DNA of 29,015 bases, from assembly GCA_900765165.1 (NCBI GenBank), contig CAAFQR010000194.1, forward strand, positions 1-29,015, given 5' to 3'. The notes beneath the pieces are model-generated. The model saw only the letters and a list, made by a program, of their open reading frames with translations, had not been told where the DNA came from and searched no databases. Origin of the DNA: Veillonellaceae bacterium. Its GTDB lineage: Bacteria; Bacillota; Negativicutes; Veillonellales; Veillonellaceae. Positions 22,934 through 29,015 of the stretch are shown here, in pieces. The first letter of the stretch is position 1; the number at the start of each line of letters is the position of its first letter. The position numbers and the translations under genes are program-made.

Positions 22934-23953
22934 TTAGTAATGCAAGTCTTCTTCGCTTACGCGATGACGGAACGTCCAGTACGTCCAAGCCTGGTAGATC
23001 AAGATAATCGGAACGAATACCAAAGCTACCACGGTCATCAACGTTAAGGTGTACGTCGAAGAGGATGCATTAGATACCGTTAAGCTCCACGCCGGATCAA
23101 GGCTGGATACCATGATGCGCGGGAACAAACCAGCAAAGTATGCTACCGTTACGAAGATTACGGTTAAGCAAGAGAATACGAAGCCCAAGCCCGGACGACG
23201 TACGCGTGTAACGCCCCAAGAGATCAAGAAGCAGATGATAGCAGCTGCAAAAGCTACAGCAGCCAAGGTGCTCTTGAAGAGGTCAGTGTACACATAGGTA
23301 GCGCCAACCAATACCAAAGCGCCAACAGCAGTTACTACGCCTTCTACCAAAGCGGTAGCACGAGCGCGTTCGGAAATGGCACCAACCGTTTTGATGCAAG
23401 TATACAAAGCACCATGGTACAAGAATACCAAGATGAATGCGATACCGCAAAGGATGGTATACGGGCTCAACAAATCGAAGAAGCCGCCTACGAAATTCAT
23501 GTGCGCATCAATCGGAGTACCCTGGATGAGGTTACCAACCGTTACGCCCCACAATAACGCAGGAATCAAAGAACCAAAGAAAATGCAATAGTCAAAGGTT
23601 GTACGCCAAGCTTTTGAAGGGTTTTTGCTGCGGAATTCGAAAGCAACGCCACGAGCAATCAAAGCTGCGAGCATTAAGAATAATGCTAAGTAGAAACCAC
23701 TAAACAAGGTTGCATAAACCTGCGGGAACGATGCAAAGGTTGCACCGCCGGCAGTGATCATCCAAACCTGGTTGCCGTCCCATACAGGACCAACAGTATT
23801 AATCATCTGACGACGTTCTGTATCGGTTTTACCGAGTACCGGTAACAACATACCTACGCCATAGTCGAAACCTTCTAAGGTGAAGAAACCGGCAAACAAA
23901 ACGCACACAAGGATGAACCATACTACATCTAAGTGCTGCATAATTACTTCCAT
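22934..23953 (-). CDS. cydB: Cytochrome bd ubiquinol oxidase subunit II
   Basis: Membrane subunit of the bd oxidase that pairs with CydA; 339 residues, about eight to nine membrane helices. Typical patterns: WFILVCVLFAGFFTLEGFDYGVGML at the N-terminus, RRQMINTVGPVWDGNQVWMI, GGATFASFPQVYATLFSGFY, ARGVAFEFRSK, GTPIDAHMNFVGGFFDLLSPY, and a C-terminal helix ending in YQAWTYWTFRHRV. ATG at 23953 has GGAGGG six bases upstream and overlaps the 3' end of cydA by ten bases, so the two are coupled. A second in-frame ATG lies four codons on. Confidence 0.96.
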   Translation of the reverse strand: MEVIMQHLDVVWFILVCVLFAGFFTLEGFDYGVGMLLPVLGKTDTERRQMINTVGPVWDGNQVWMITAGGATFASFPQVYATLFSGFYLALFLMLAALIARGVAFEFRSKNPSKAWRTTFDYCIFFGSLIPALLWGVTVGNLIQGTPIDAHMNFVGGFFDLLSPYTILCGIAFILVFLYHGALYTCIKTVGAISERARATALVEGVVTAVGALVLVGATYVYTDLFKSTLAAVAFAAAIICFLISWGVTRVRRPGLGFVFSCLTVIFVTVAYFAGLFPRIMVSSLDPAWSLTVSNASSSTYTLTLMTVVALVFVPIILIYQAWTYWTFRHRVSEEDLHY

Positions 23954-25323
23954 AATGTTCCCTCCTCTTTCACGTCATGAGAAGGATTTCCTTCAGGACC
24001 TTTTTTAACGTGCTGTACCACTAAGTAGATTGCGGCAATAGCTGCCAAAATGTAGATAGCGGAGAAGCCGATAATCGTCGTCCAAATTTCCGGAGTCGTT
24101 ACAGTGCGAGAAGCACCGTCTGCGGTTTTCTGTAAACCGTATACCAACCAAGGCTGACGACCCATTTCTGCAACGTACCAACCGGTAGCATTTGCAATGT
24201 ACGGGAACGGCAACATCCAGAACAATACTTTCAGCATAGCCGGCGATTCCGTAAGCTTACCGCTACGGTACATAGCCAAGGAAATGATGGCTACTAAGAA
24301 CATCAAGCCGCCTGCTGCAATCATAGCACGGAATGCCCAGAACATAGACGTTACGTCAGGAACATAGTCGCCAGGACCATATTTCTGTTCATCCTGTTTC
24401 TGTAAATCCTTAATGCCTTCCATCGGTGCATTGAAGCTATCCTTAGCGATGAAGCTCAACAAACCAGGAACTTCAATAGCGTTAGAGTTTTTCATGTTTT
24501 TCTGATCGATAGATGCATAGATGCTGAACGGAGCACCGTTCGTAGTATCCCACAAGCCTTCAACGGCTGCAATCTTCATAGGCTGTACTTTAGTTACGTA
24601 CTGACCATGTAAGTGGCCGGCGCCCATAACCAAAACACCACCGATGATGGTGAATACTAAGCCCCATTTTACGGAGCGTTTGTAGAAATCTACATTACTC
24701 TTGCGGATCAAGTGCCAAGCACTCAAAGAAGCAATGATAACGCCTGCACTCATGAGACCGTCAAAGAAGATATGTGCATACTGGCCAGGTACATAACCAT
24801 TGCTCAAGATAGTACCGAAGTCCTGCATTTCTGCACGACCGTTGCGGAGCACGTATCCTACCGGATGCTGCATGAACGAGTTAGCCACCAAAATCCAGAA
24901 TGCAGATAAATTAGTACCGATGGCAACAAGTACTGCAACAAATGCATGTGCTTTCGGAGATAATTTATCCCAACCGAAAATCCACACGCCCATAAAGGTA
25001 GATTCCAAGAAAAACGCCGTCAACGCTTCCAACGCCAACGGAGCACCGAAGATATCCCCCATAAAGCGCGAATATTCGGCCCAGTTCATCCCGAAGTGGA
25101 ACTCCTGAACGATACCGGTAACAACGCCCATAGCAAAGTTAATTAAAAATAATTTCCCCCAGAACTTTGCCATTTTTCTGTACACTTCGTTTTTTGTTGA
25201 TGCGTAGGTAATTTCCATAACCGCAACAACTACTGTCATCCCCAGTGTAAGAGGAACGAACAGCCAGTGATAGATCGATGTCAACGCAAATTGCCATCGA
25301 GCTAACATTACCGCTTCCATCAT
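23944..25323 (-). CDS. cydA: Cytochrome bd ubiquinol oxidase subunit I
   Basis: Haem-bearing subunit that oxidises quinol and reduces oxygen to water at the cytoplasmic membrane. 459 residues. Haem ligands can be placed: His19 in SIYHWLFVPLTLG (b595), His184 in QYAHIFFDG and Met334 in FWAFRAM (both b558). The quinol site shows QPMKIAAVEG with Lys250 and Glu255, and GWYVAEMGRQPW is present near the C-terminus. The loop after the quinol motif is shorter than in E. coli (total 522 residues there), placing it in the short Q-loop class. ATG at 25323 has GGAGG six bases upstream. It follows the rrf2 gene by 48 bases and overlaps cydB. Confidence 0.97.
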   Translation of the reverse strand: MMEAVMLARWQFALTSIYHWLFVPLTLGMTVVVAVMEITYASTKNEVYRKMAKFWGKLFLINFAMGVVTGIVQEFHFGMNWAEYSRFMGDIFGAPLALEALTAFFLESTFMGVWIFGWDKLSPKAHAFVAVLVAIGTNLSAFWILVANSFMQHPVGYVLRNGRAEMQDFGTILSNGYVPGQYAHIFFDGLMSAGVIIASLSAWHLIRKSNVDFYKRSVKWGLVFTIIGGVLVMGAGHLHGQYVTKVQPMKIAAVEGLWDTTNGAPFSIYASIDQKNMKNSNAIEVPGLLSFIAKDSFNAPMEGIKDLQKQDEQKYGPGDYVPDVTSMFWAFRAMIAAGGLMFLVAIISLAMYRSGKLTESPAMLKVLFWMLPFPYIANATGWYVAEMGRQPWLVYGLQKTADGASRTVTTPEIWTTIIGFSAIYILAAIAAIYLVVQHVKKGPEGNPSHDVKEEGTLWK

Positions 25324-25371
25324 AGCTTACCTCCTTACTGTAACTATGTGACGACCCTACGTCACCCTTGA

Positions 25372-25812
25372 CTATTCTTTAATCGGTTCGGCATGGACTT
25401 CGCGTTCCCGTTTAGCCAACACTTCAAAATTGGCTGCCTTCATTTCCTGTATCATCTTTGCCTGAATGCCTGCAAAGCGTTCTTGGATGGCACAGCGACC
25501 ATGGCAACCACGTGAGCAAGACTCGGAGTCATAGAGACAGCGTTGAATATAACTACCGCCTTCTACAGCTTTGACTACGTCGTACAGAGTAATATCGGCC
25601 GGCATTTTCGCTAAGGCAAAACCCCCGTCGACGCCTCTAAACGATTGCATTATACCATTTTGTATCAAACTCCGCATTATCTTTAACAGAAATCTGTCGG
25701 GTATGTTTTGTGCTTTTGACAACTCGTTGCCGGTAATCTTAGTACCATAGGGCAACAAACACATATGCAGGACCATGCGGAATGCATAATCCGTCGCTTG
25801 ATTCATCTTCAT
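25372..25812 (-). CDS. Rrf2 family transcriptional regulator
   Basis: Helix-turn-helix regulator of about 146 residues. The N-terminus MNQATDYAFRMVLHMCLLP and the DNA-binding helices ITGNELSKAQNIPDRFLLKIMRSLIQNGI match Rrf2/IscR proteins, as does SFRGVDGGFALAK (wing) and ITLYDVVKAVEG. A cluster of four cysteines, spaced C-x6-C-x3-C-x3-C (CLYDSESC, then SRGC, HGRC), lies at about residues 96-110. In relatives such cysteines hold an iron-sulfur cluster that senses oxygen, NO or iron status. ATG at 25812 has GGAGGA just upstream. It is the first gene of the cydAB transcript, so it most likely controls the oxidase and itself (inference). Confidence 0.92.
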   Translation of the reverse strand: MKMNQATDYAFRMVLHMCLLPYGTKITGNELSKAQNIPDRFLLKIMRSLIQNGIMQSFRGVDGGFALAKMPADITLYDVVKAVEGGSYIQRCLYDSESCSRGCHGRCAIQERFAGIQAKMIQEMKAANFEVLAKREREVHAEPIKE

Positions 25813-25965
25813 ACTCTTCCTCCGCAGCAGAACTATAAATCGATAGTCATACAATGCAAAATTTTACTACTACACTTCGAATTTTCTAATCAGAACAAAA
25901 GTAGTACACTTTAATTCCGAAAAAAAATCTTGAAAATAAAACACCTTGTCTCTATTCTCAATTAC

Positions 25966-25994
25966 ATTATAGTCGTTGGACGGCTTAATTGCAA
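25966..25994 (-). promoter_or_regulatory. Promoter of the rrf2-cydAB operon
   Basis: TTGCAA (25989-25994), 17 bases, TATAAT (complement of 25966-25971) on the minus strand. The start near 25959 gives a leader of about 147 bases. Within the leader ACTACTACACTT (about 25866-25877) and AAGTAGTACACTT (about 25900-25912) form related repeats, candidates for Rrf2 binding or leader structure. Confidence 0.6.
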
Positions 25995-26023
25995 TGGTTT
26001 ATTTCATGCAAAATTAATAAACA

Positions 26024-26064
26024 TAAAGAAACGGCATAAGTAAAGGACTCTTTACTTATGCCGT
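26024..26064 (-). terminator. Terminator after pit
   Basis: ACGGCATAAGTAAA (26031-26044) is the exact complement of 26051-26064, a 14-bp stem with a six-base loop. On the minus strand it is followed by TTCTTTA. It ends the DUF47-pit transcript. Confidence 0.8.
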
Positions 26065-26083
26065 AAAAAACTGTATTAATCAA

Positions 26084-27085
26084 CTAGATTAAGTGCCCAA
26101 TCGAATCGATTACAAAAAATACGATAGCGGATACCAAAGCACTAAGCGGTATCGTAACGAACCAAGCCATAACCATGGAACGCGCAACGCCCCAGTTAAC
26201 TGCCTTCACACGTTTTGATGTACCAACACCCATGATAGAACCACTAACAACGTGTGTGGTGGAAACCGGTAAGTGTAAGAACGTCGCCGTGAAGATAGTA
26301 ACGGCCGAGTTCAAATCGGCGGCGAAACCGTTGATGGTTTCCAGCTTAAAGATTTTAGAACCCATCGTGGAGATGATACGCCAGCCACCGGCTGCAGTAC
26401 CAAGTGCCATGGACGTAGCGCAGGCTAATTTTACCCACGTCGGTACTTCCAAGGTATCGATGTAACCACCGCTCAATAAGGTTAAGGTAATAATACCCAT
26501 TGCTTTCTGCGCATCGTTGGAGCCATGCGAAAAGGCCATCAATACTGCGGAGAAAACCTGCATATTGCGGAACCGGTCGTTGAGCACGATTGGCGAAAAG
26601 CGACCAAAGAAGTATAGCAATACGCGCATTATAATGTAACCGGTAATCATAGCTGAAATCGGCGATAAAATCAAGGATAAGAAGATTTTACCAATCCCTT
26701 CAAAGTTCAGCGCCTGATGACCAACGGAAACCATTACGGCACCGACAACGCCACCAATCAACGCATGGGACGAAGAACTTGGAATGCCATACCACCAAGT
26801 CAACAGATTCCATACAATGGCACCAATCAAAGCGGCTACGATAACTTCTTCATTAATAAGGCCTGGTGACATAACGAGGTCACCACCGATAGTCTTCGCA
26901 ACGCCGGTACTTACAAGAGCGCCGGCAAAGTTTAATATAGCCGTCATAATAACCGCTTTTTTAGGATCAATAGCTCGTGTCGACACGGATGTTGCAATGG
27001 CATTAGCCGTATCGTGGAAACCATTAATATAATCGAAGGCTAGCGCCAATAAGACAACGAGCCAGACCAACCAATTATCAAGCAT
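26084..27085 (-). CDS. pit: Inorganic phosphate transporter, PiT family
   Basis: Cation-coupled phosphate (or metal-phosphate) permease of the inner membrane; 333 residues with about ten hydrophobic segments. Both halves carry the duplicated PiT signature: DYINGFHDTANAIAT near the N-terminus and FSHGSNDAQKAMGI in the second half. Also visible are WWYGIPSSSSHALIGGVVGA and its partner PVSTTHVVSGSIMGVG. The ATG at 27085 overlaps the stop region of the upstream DUF47 gene by eight bases and has only a weak ribosome binding site, so its translation is probably coupled. The short length is typical of the bacterial PiT branch paired with DUF47 proteins. Confidence 0.95.
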   Translation of the reverse strand: MLDNWLVWLVVLLALAFDYINGFHDTANAIATSVSTRAIDPKKAVIMTAILNFAGALVSTGVAKTIGGDLVMSPGLINEEVIVAALIGAIVWNLLTWWYGIPSSSSHALIGGVVGAVMVSVGHQALNFEGIGKIFLSLILSPISAMITGYIIMRVLLYFFGRFSPIVLNDRFRNMQVFSAVLMAFSHGSNDAQKAMGIITLTLLSGGYIDTLEVPTWVKLACATSMALGTAAGGWRIISTMGSKIFKLETINGFAADLNSAVTIFTATFLHLPVSTTHVVSGSIMGVGTSKRVKAVNWGVARSMVMAWFVTIPLSALVSAIVFFVIDSIGHLI

Positions 27086-27707
27086 ACTTCAGCACTACCC
27101 GGCGGAACGTACCAACCAAATCCTCACAACCATCGATAACGTCTTCCATAGCGTTAAGGATTTCCTTCCATTTGATAATTTCAATCGGGTCCGTGCATTC
27201 GCGGAACAGCTTAGCCATTTCTTCGTGGTAAACAGCATCGCCTTCTTCTTCTAAGCGAAGAACTTCCAACGCACGACCTTCTACTTTAATGTAATTCTTT
27301 TTAAGACTGCTCATGTAGGAAATGGATTTCGTAATGTGCTTCAAGCATTTCGTTACGATTTCAGCCAAGCAAATCGCACCTTCCGTAGGCGCCCCTACGT
27401 TGTACATGCACATTTTGTCCATAATATCTTTCATGCTGTCAATGGTCGTATCCAACTGATCGATAAGCAACTGGATATCTTCGCGGTCCATCGGCGTAAT
27501 GAAGGTTGCCCGTAAGCGCTCCATCGTCTGATTAACCAATTCATCGGCCCGTTTTTCCTTCTGGTCGATTTCACTGAGAGCCGCTTCCTTCTCCGTTTCC
27601 CCTTTGAATGCTTTTTCCATTACTTGCGCTGCTTCATGACATAAGTGCGCGTGATTGTTCATAATGCTAAAAAACTTTTCTTCCTTGCCTTTTAAATTAA
27701 AAGCCAT
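27078..27707 (-). CDS. DUF47 (PhoU-like) phosphate transport accessory protein
   Basis: All-helical cytosolic protein of about 209 residues related to PhoU (DUF47, TIGR00153). It is rich in charged helices: KGKEEKFFSIMNNHAHLCHEAAQVM, EIDQKEKRADELVNQTMERL, the family motif FITPMDREDIQLLIDQLDTTIDSMKDI, and the C-terminal NAMEDVIDGCEDLVGTFRRVVLK. DUF47 genes almost always adjoin PiT transporters and are thought to regulate them. ATG at 27707 has GGAGG six bases upstream; an in-frame longer start at 27788 would include the promoter. Overlaps pit by eight bases. Confidence 0.94.
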   Translation of the reverse strand: MAFNLKGKEEKFFSIMNNHAHLCHEAAQVMEKAFKGETEKEAALSEIDQKEKRADELVNQTMERLRATFITPMDREDIQLLIDQLDTTIDSMKDIMDKMCMYNVGAPTEGAICLAEIVTKCLKHITKSISYMSSLKKNYIKVEGRALEVLRLEEEGDAVYHEEMAKLFRECTDPIEIIKWKEILNAMEDVIDGCEDLVGTFRRVVLKYA

Positions 27708-27770
27708 AGTTATCCTCCACAACGTTAGATGGACCGTTATCCGTTTACGAACTGAAATAACATCTACTAA

Positions 27771-27779
27771 ATTATAACA
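27771..27779 (-). promoter_or_regulatory. Extended -10 promoter of the DUF47-pit operon
   Basis: TGTTATAAT on the minus strand (complement of 27771-27779), identical to the box before moaB. No clear -35. The start falls about 57 bases before the DUF47 ATG. Confidence 0.55.
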
Positions 27780-27886
27780 TACGCCCAAATGCTTGGCTAT
27801 CTTTCGAGACCCAGTTTAGGCAGTTATACATACGAGTAGCAAATACATTAAATCCAAGTTTTGCATACATAGTTAAGCTTGCGCGC

Positions 27887-28384
27887 TTACTTGTGGATTT
27901 CGTACACCAAGTGTCGAATTTCCGGCACGATAAGCTTCGTAATGCCTAAGGTAACAGCACCTACTGAACCCGGCAATGAGAAGATCAATACGTCTTGGTA
28001 CACGCCGGCAATAGCACGGGAGGCCATCGCTTTCGTCCCAATATCTTCAGTGTAGCTTAAGTAGCGGAATATTTCGCCAAAGCCCGGGATTTCCTTCGTC
28101 AAAAGGCTCATCACCGATTCAATGGTTACATCTCGCACGGCAATGCCGGTACCGCCGGTCGTTATAATCGCATCTAAATGTTCAACGGCAATCCAGCGAT
28201 TAATGGTGTCCGTAATCTCTGTGAAATCATCTTTCACGATGGTTCTTACTTTTACCATGTGCCCTGCTGCTTCTAATAATTCCGTTACCTTGTCGCCGCC
28301 TTTATCGTTCTCGGCCGTTCTCGTATCGGAAACGGTGATAACTCCGATAATTAAGGGGCGATCTTTTACTTCCATCATGGACAT
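27887..28384 (-). CDS. moaB: MoaB/MogA family molybdopterin biosynthesis protein
   Basis: Predicted molybdopterin adenylyltransferase-like protein of 165 residues, acting when molybdenum cofactor is made in the cytosol. Visible: IIGVITVSDTRTAENDKGGD at the N-terminus, VKDDFTEI, the nucleotide-binding motif AIITTGGTGIAVRDVTIE, and FSLPGSVGAV near the end. MoaB and MogA share these motifs and are not safely told apart by eye; the size fits MoaB. ATG at 28384 has AAAGGA about 14 bases upstream, a rather long spacing; further Met codons lie 2 and 3 codons downstream. No other Mo-cofactor genes are present. I see no terminator in the 98 bases between its stop and the DUF47 promoter. Confidence 0.9.
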   Translation of the reverse strand: MSMMEVKDRPLIIGVITVSDTRTAENDKGGDKVTELLEAAGHMVKVRTIVKDDFTEITDTINRWIAVEHLDAIITTGGTGIAVRDVTIESVMSLLTKEIPGFGEIFRYLSYTEDIGTKAMASRAIAGVYQDVLIFSLPGSVGAVTLGITKLIVPEIRHLVYEIHK

Positions 28385-28433
28385 TGATTAGGTTCACATC
28401 CTTTGTGATTTACATTTCCTATACATAATTAAT

Positions 28434-28442
28434 ATTATAACA
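28434..28442 (-). promoter_or_regulatory. Extended -10 promoter of moaB
   Basis: TGTTATAAT on the minus strand (complement of 28434-28442), the same box as before the DUF47 gene. The start would lie about 43 bases before the moaB ATG. Confidence 0.5.
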
Positions 28443-28511
28443 TAATGGCACTATAAATCTGTAAATTCTTTGTAAAAAGTTGTGGTACAGGGCATAGAAA
28501 TGTTAAATTTG

Positions 28512-28541
28512 TTTACCTTGAATGTACATATGTAGTATAAT
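28512..28541 (+). promoter_or_regulatory. Promoter of the ABM-domain gene
   Basis: TTTACC (28512-28517), 18 bases, TATAAT (28536-28541). The start near 28548 leaves a leader of about 46 bases. Confidence 0.5.
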
Positions 28542-28593
28542 AAAGTTGTAATTCAATTCTTAACGCCATTTCATCTCCAAAGGGGGTTTTATC

Positions 28594-28896
28594 ATGGTTA
28601 TCGTATTATTCGACGTGAAATTAAAAAATACGACGTCTGCGGCTCGCAATGCTGAGTTAGTAGCACATTTACAGGAATCTTTGGCTAATACGCCGGGGTT
28701 TATTAAGTCCGAATCATTCGTGAAGGATGGCGATCCGCTTCACATGATGGATATTACCTATTGGGAAGATGAAGCTGCCGTTACGGCTTGGCGCAGTCAT
28801 AGTGAACATAGAATGGCTCAGAAAGAAGGTAAAGATGGGCTGTTTAGTGAGTATGTGATTACGGTGGCGGATGTTATTAGGAGATATGGGAAGTAA
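28594..28896 (+). CDS. ABM-domain protein (antibiotic biosynthesis monooxygenase-like)
   Basis: 100-residue single-domain protein with the ferredoxin-like dimeric barrel of the ABM/YgiN superfamily. A beta strand MVIVLFDVKLK is followed by a helix (AELVAHLQESLANTPGFIKSESFV), then the family stretch MMDITYWEDEAAVTAWRSHSEHRMAQKEG and a final strand FSEYVITVADVIRRY. Relatives act as quinol monooxygenases, haem-degrading enzymes or as unassigned small proteins; the TPGF and YWEDEAAVxAWRxHxEH patterns are shared but do not fix the substrate. ATG at 28594 follows AAAGGGGG with seven bases spacing. The next plus-strand gene starts 34 bases later and may be co-transcribed. Confidence 0.82.
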   Translation: MVIVLFDVKLKNTTSAARNAELVAHLQESLANTPGFIKSESFVKDGDPLHMMDITYWEDEAAVTAWRSHSEHRMAQKEGKDGLFSEYVITVADVIRRYGK

Positions 28897-28930
28897 GAGT
28901 ATATAACACTATATAGTAAGGGTGGTTTTT

Positions 28931-29015
28931 ATGAGTGTAAGCAATCCTAAAGTTGTTGCCGCTTTACAAAAGATGGAACAAAAAGATCGTCCTTGTAATT
29001 ACTATTTTTATGGGG
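28931..29015 (+). CDS. Start of an unidentified gene, cut by the window end
   Basis: Open frame from ATG 28931 to the window edge, 28 codons: begins MSVSNPKVVAALQKMEQKD and continues RPCNYYFYG. A purine-rich GGGTGG lies eight bases upstream as a plausible ribosome binding site. The opening is hydrophilic with no signal peptide. I cannot assign a family from this much. Confidence 0.6.
   Translation, partial: MSVSNPKVVAALQKMEQKDRPCNYYFYG

Noticed and set aside
27789..27886. Terminator after moaB
   Set aside because: Only a weak AAGC/GCTT pairing with no T-run is present.

Overview
The window reads as a chromosomal segment of an anaerobic or microaerophilic low-to-medium GC member of the Bacillota. 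Shine-Dalgarno sites are strong (AGGAGG/GGAGG) and several promoters have extended -10 boxes (TGTTATAAT). A diderm Veillonella-like relative (Negativicutes) is my best guess from gene style, but no single marker here proves it. I see no tRNA, rRNA, CRISPR array, transposase or phage gene.

Layout. Bases 1-752 hold no convincing protein gene. They carry two copies of a roughly 225-bp element set exactly 373 bp apart. Each copy is a nested set of inverted arms. The apical core is nearly identical between copies, while the arms have changed in a compensatory, pairing-preserving way. This is the most unusual thing in the window. Next, on the minus strand, come a folate operon (ABC-F ATPase, folE, folP, folB, folK; 4791 down to 753), an M20 amidohydrolase with its own terminator, and a seven-gene peptide operon (oppB-oppC-oppD-oppF, a class A beta-lactamase-like serine hydrolase, oppA, and an S66 LD-carboxypeptidase; 13554 down to 6236). 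A divergent plus-strand pair follows: pyridoxal kinase and an ECF transporter S component (13801-15217). After a bidirectional terminator come an HD-domain hydrolase and a MarR regulator (minus), a DUF805 membrane protein (plus) and an unrecognised membrane protein (minus).

The right-hand third is respiratory and ion-related, mostly on the minus strand. An Rrf2 regulator leads cydA and cydB (cytochrome bd oxidase), followed after a terminator by a fused CydDC exporter needed for bd assembly. Beyond that lie a phosphate transporter pair (DUF47 PhoU-like protein then PiT) and a MoaB/MogA-type molybdopterin protein. The window ends with a plus-strand ABM-domain protein and the start of an unidentified gene.

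How the genes work together. folE, folP, folB and folK supply four steps of tetrahydrofolate synthesis. The Opp transporter together with LdcA and a serine hydrolase looks like a unit for uptake and trimming of cell-wall peptides (inference). The kinase plus S component suggests vitamin B6 salvage (inference). Rrf2, CydAB and CydDC form an oxygen- or redox-responsive bd oxidase module. Many gene starts were moved inward from the longest reading frame because a good ribosome binding site sits before an internal ATG or GTG.
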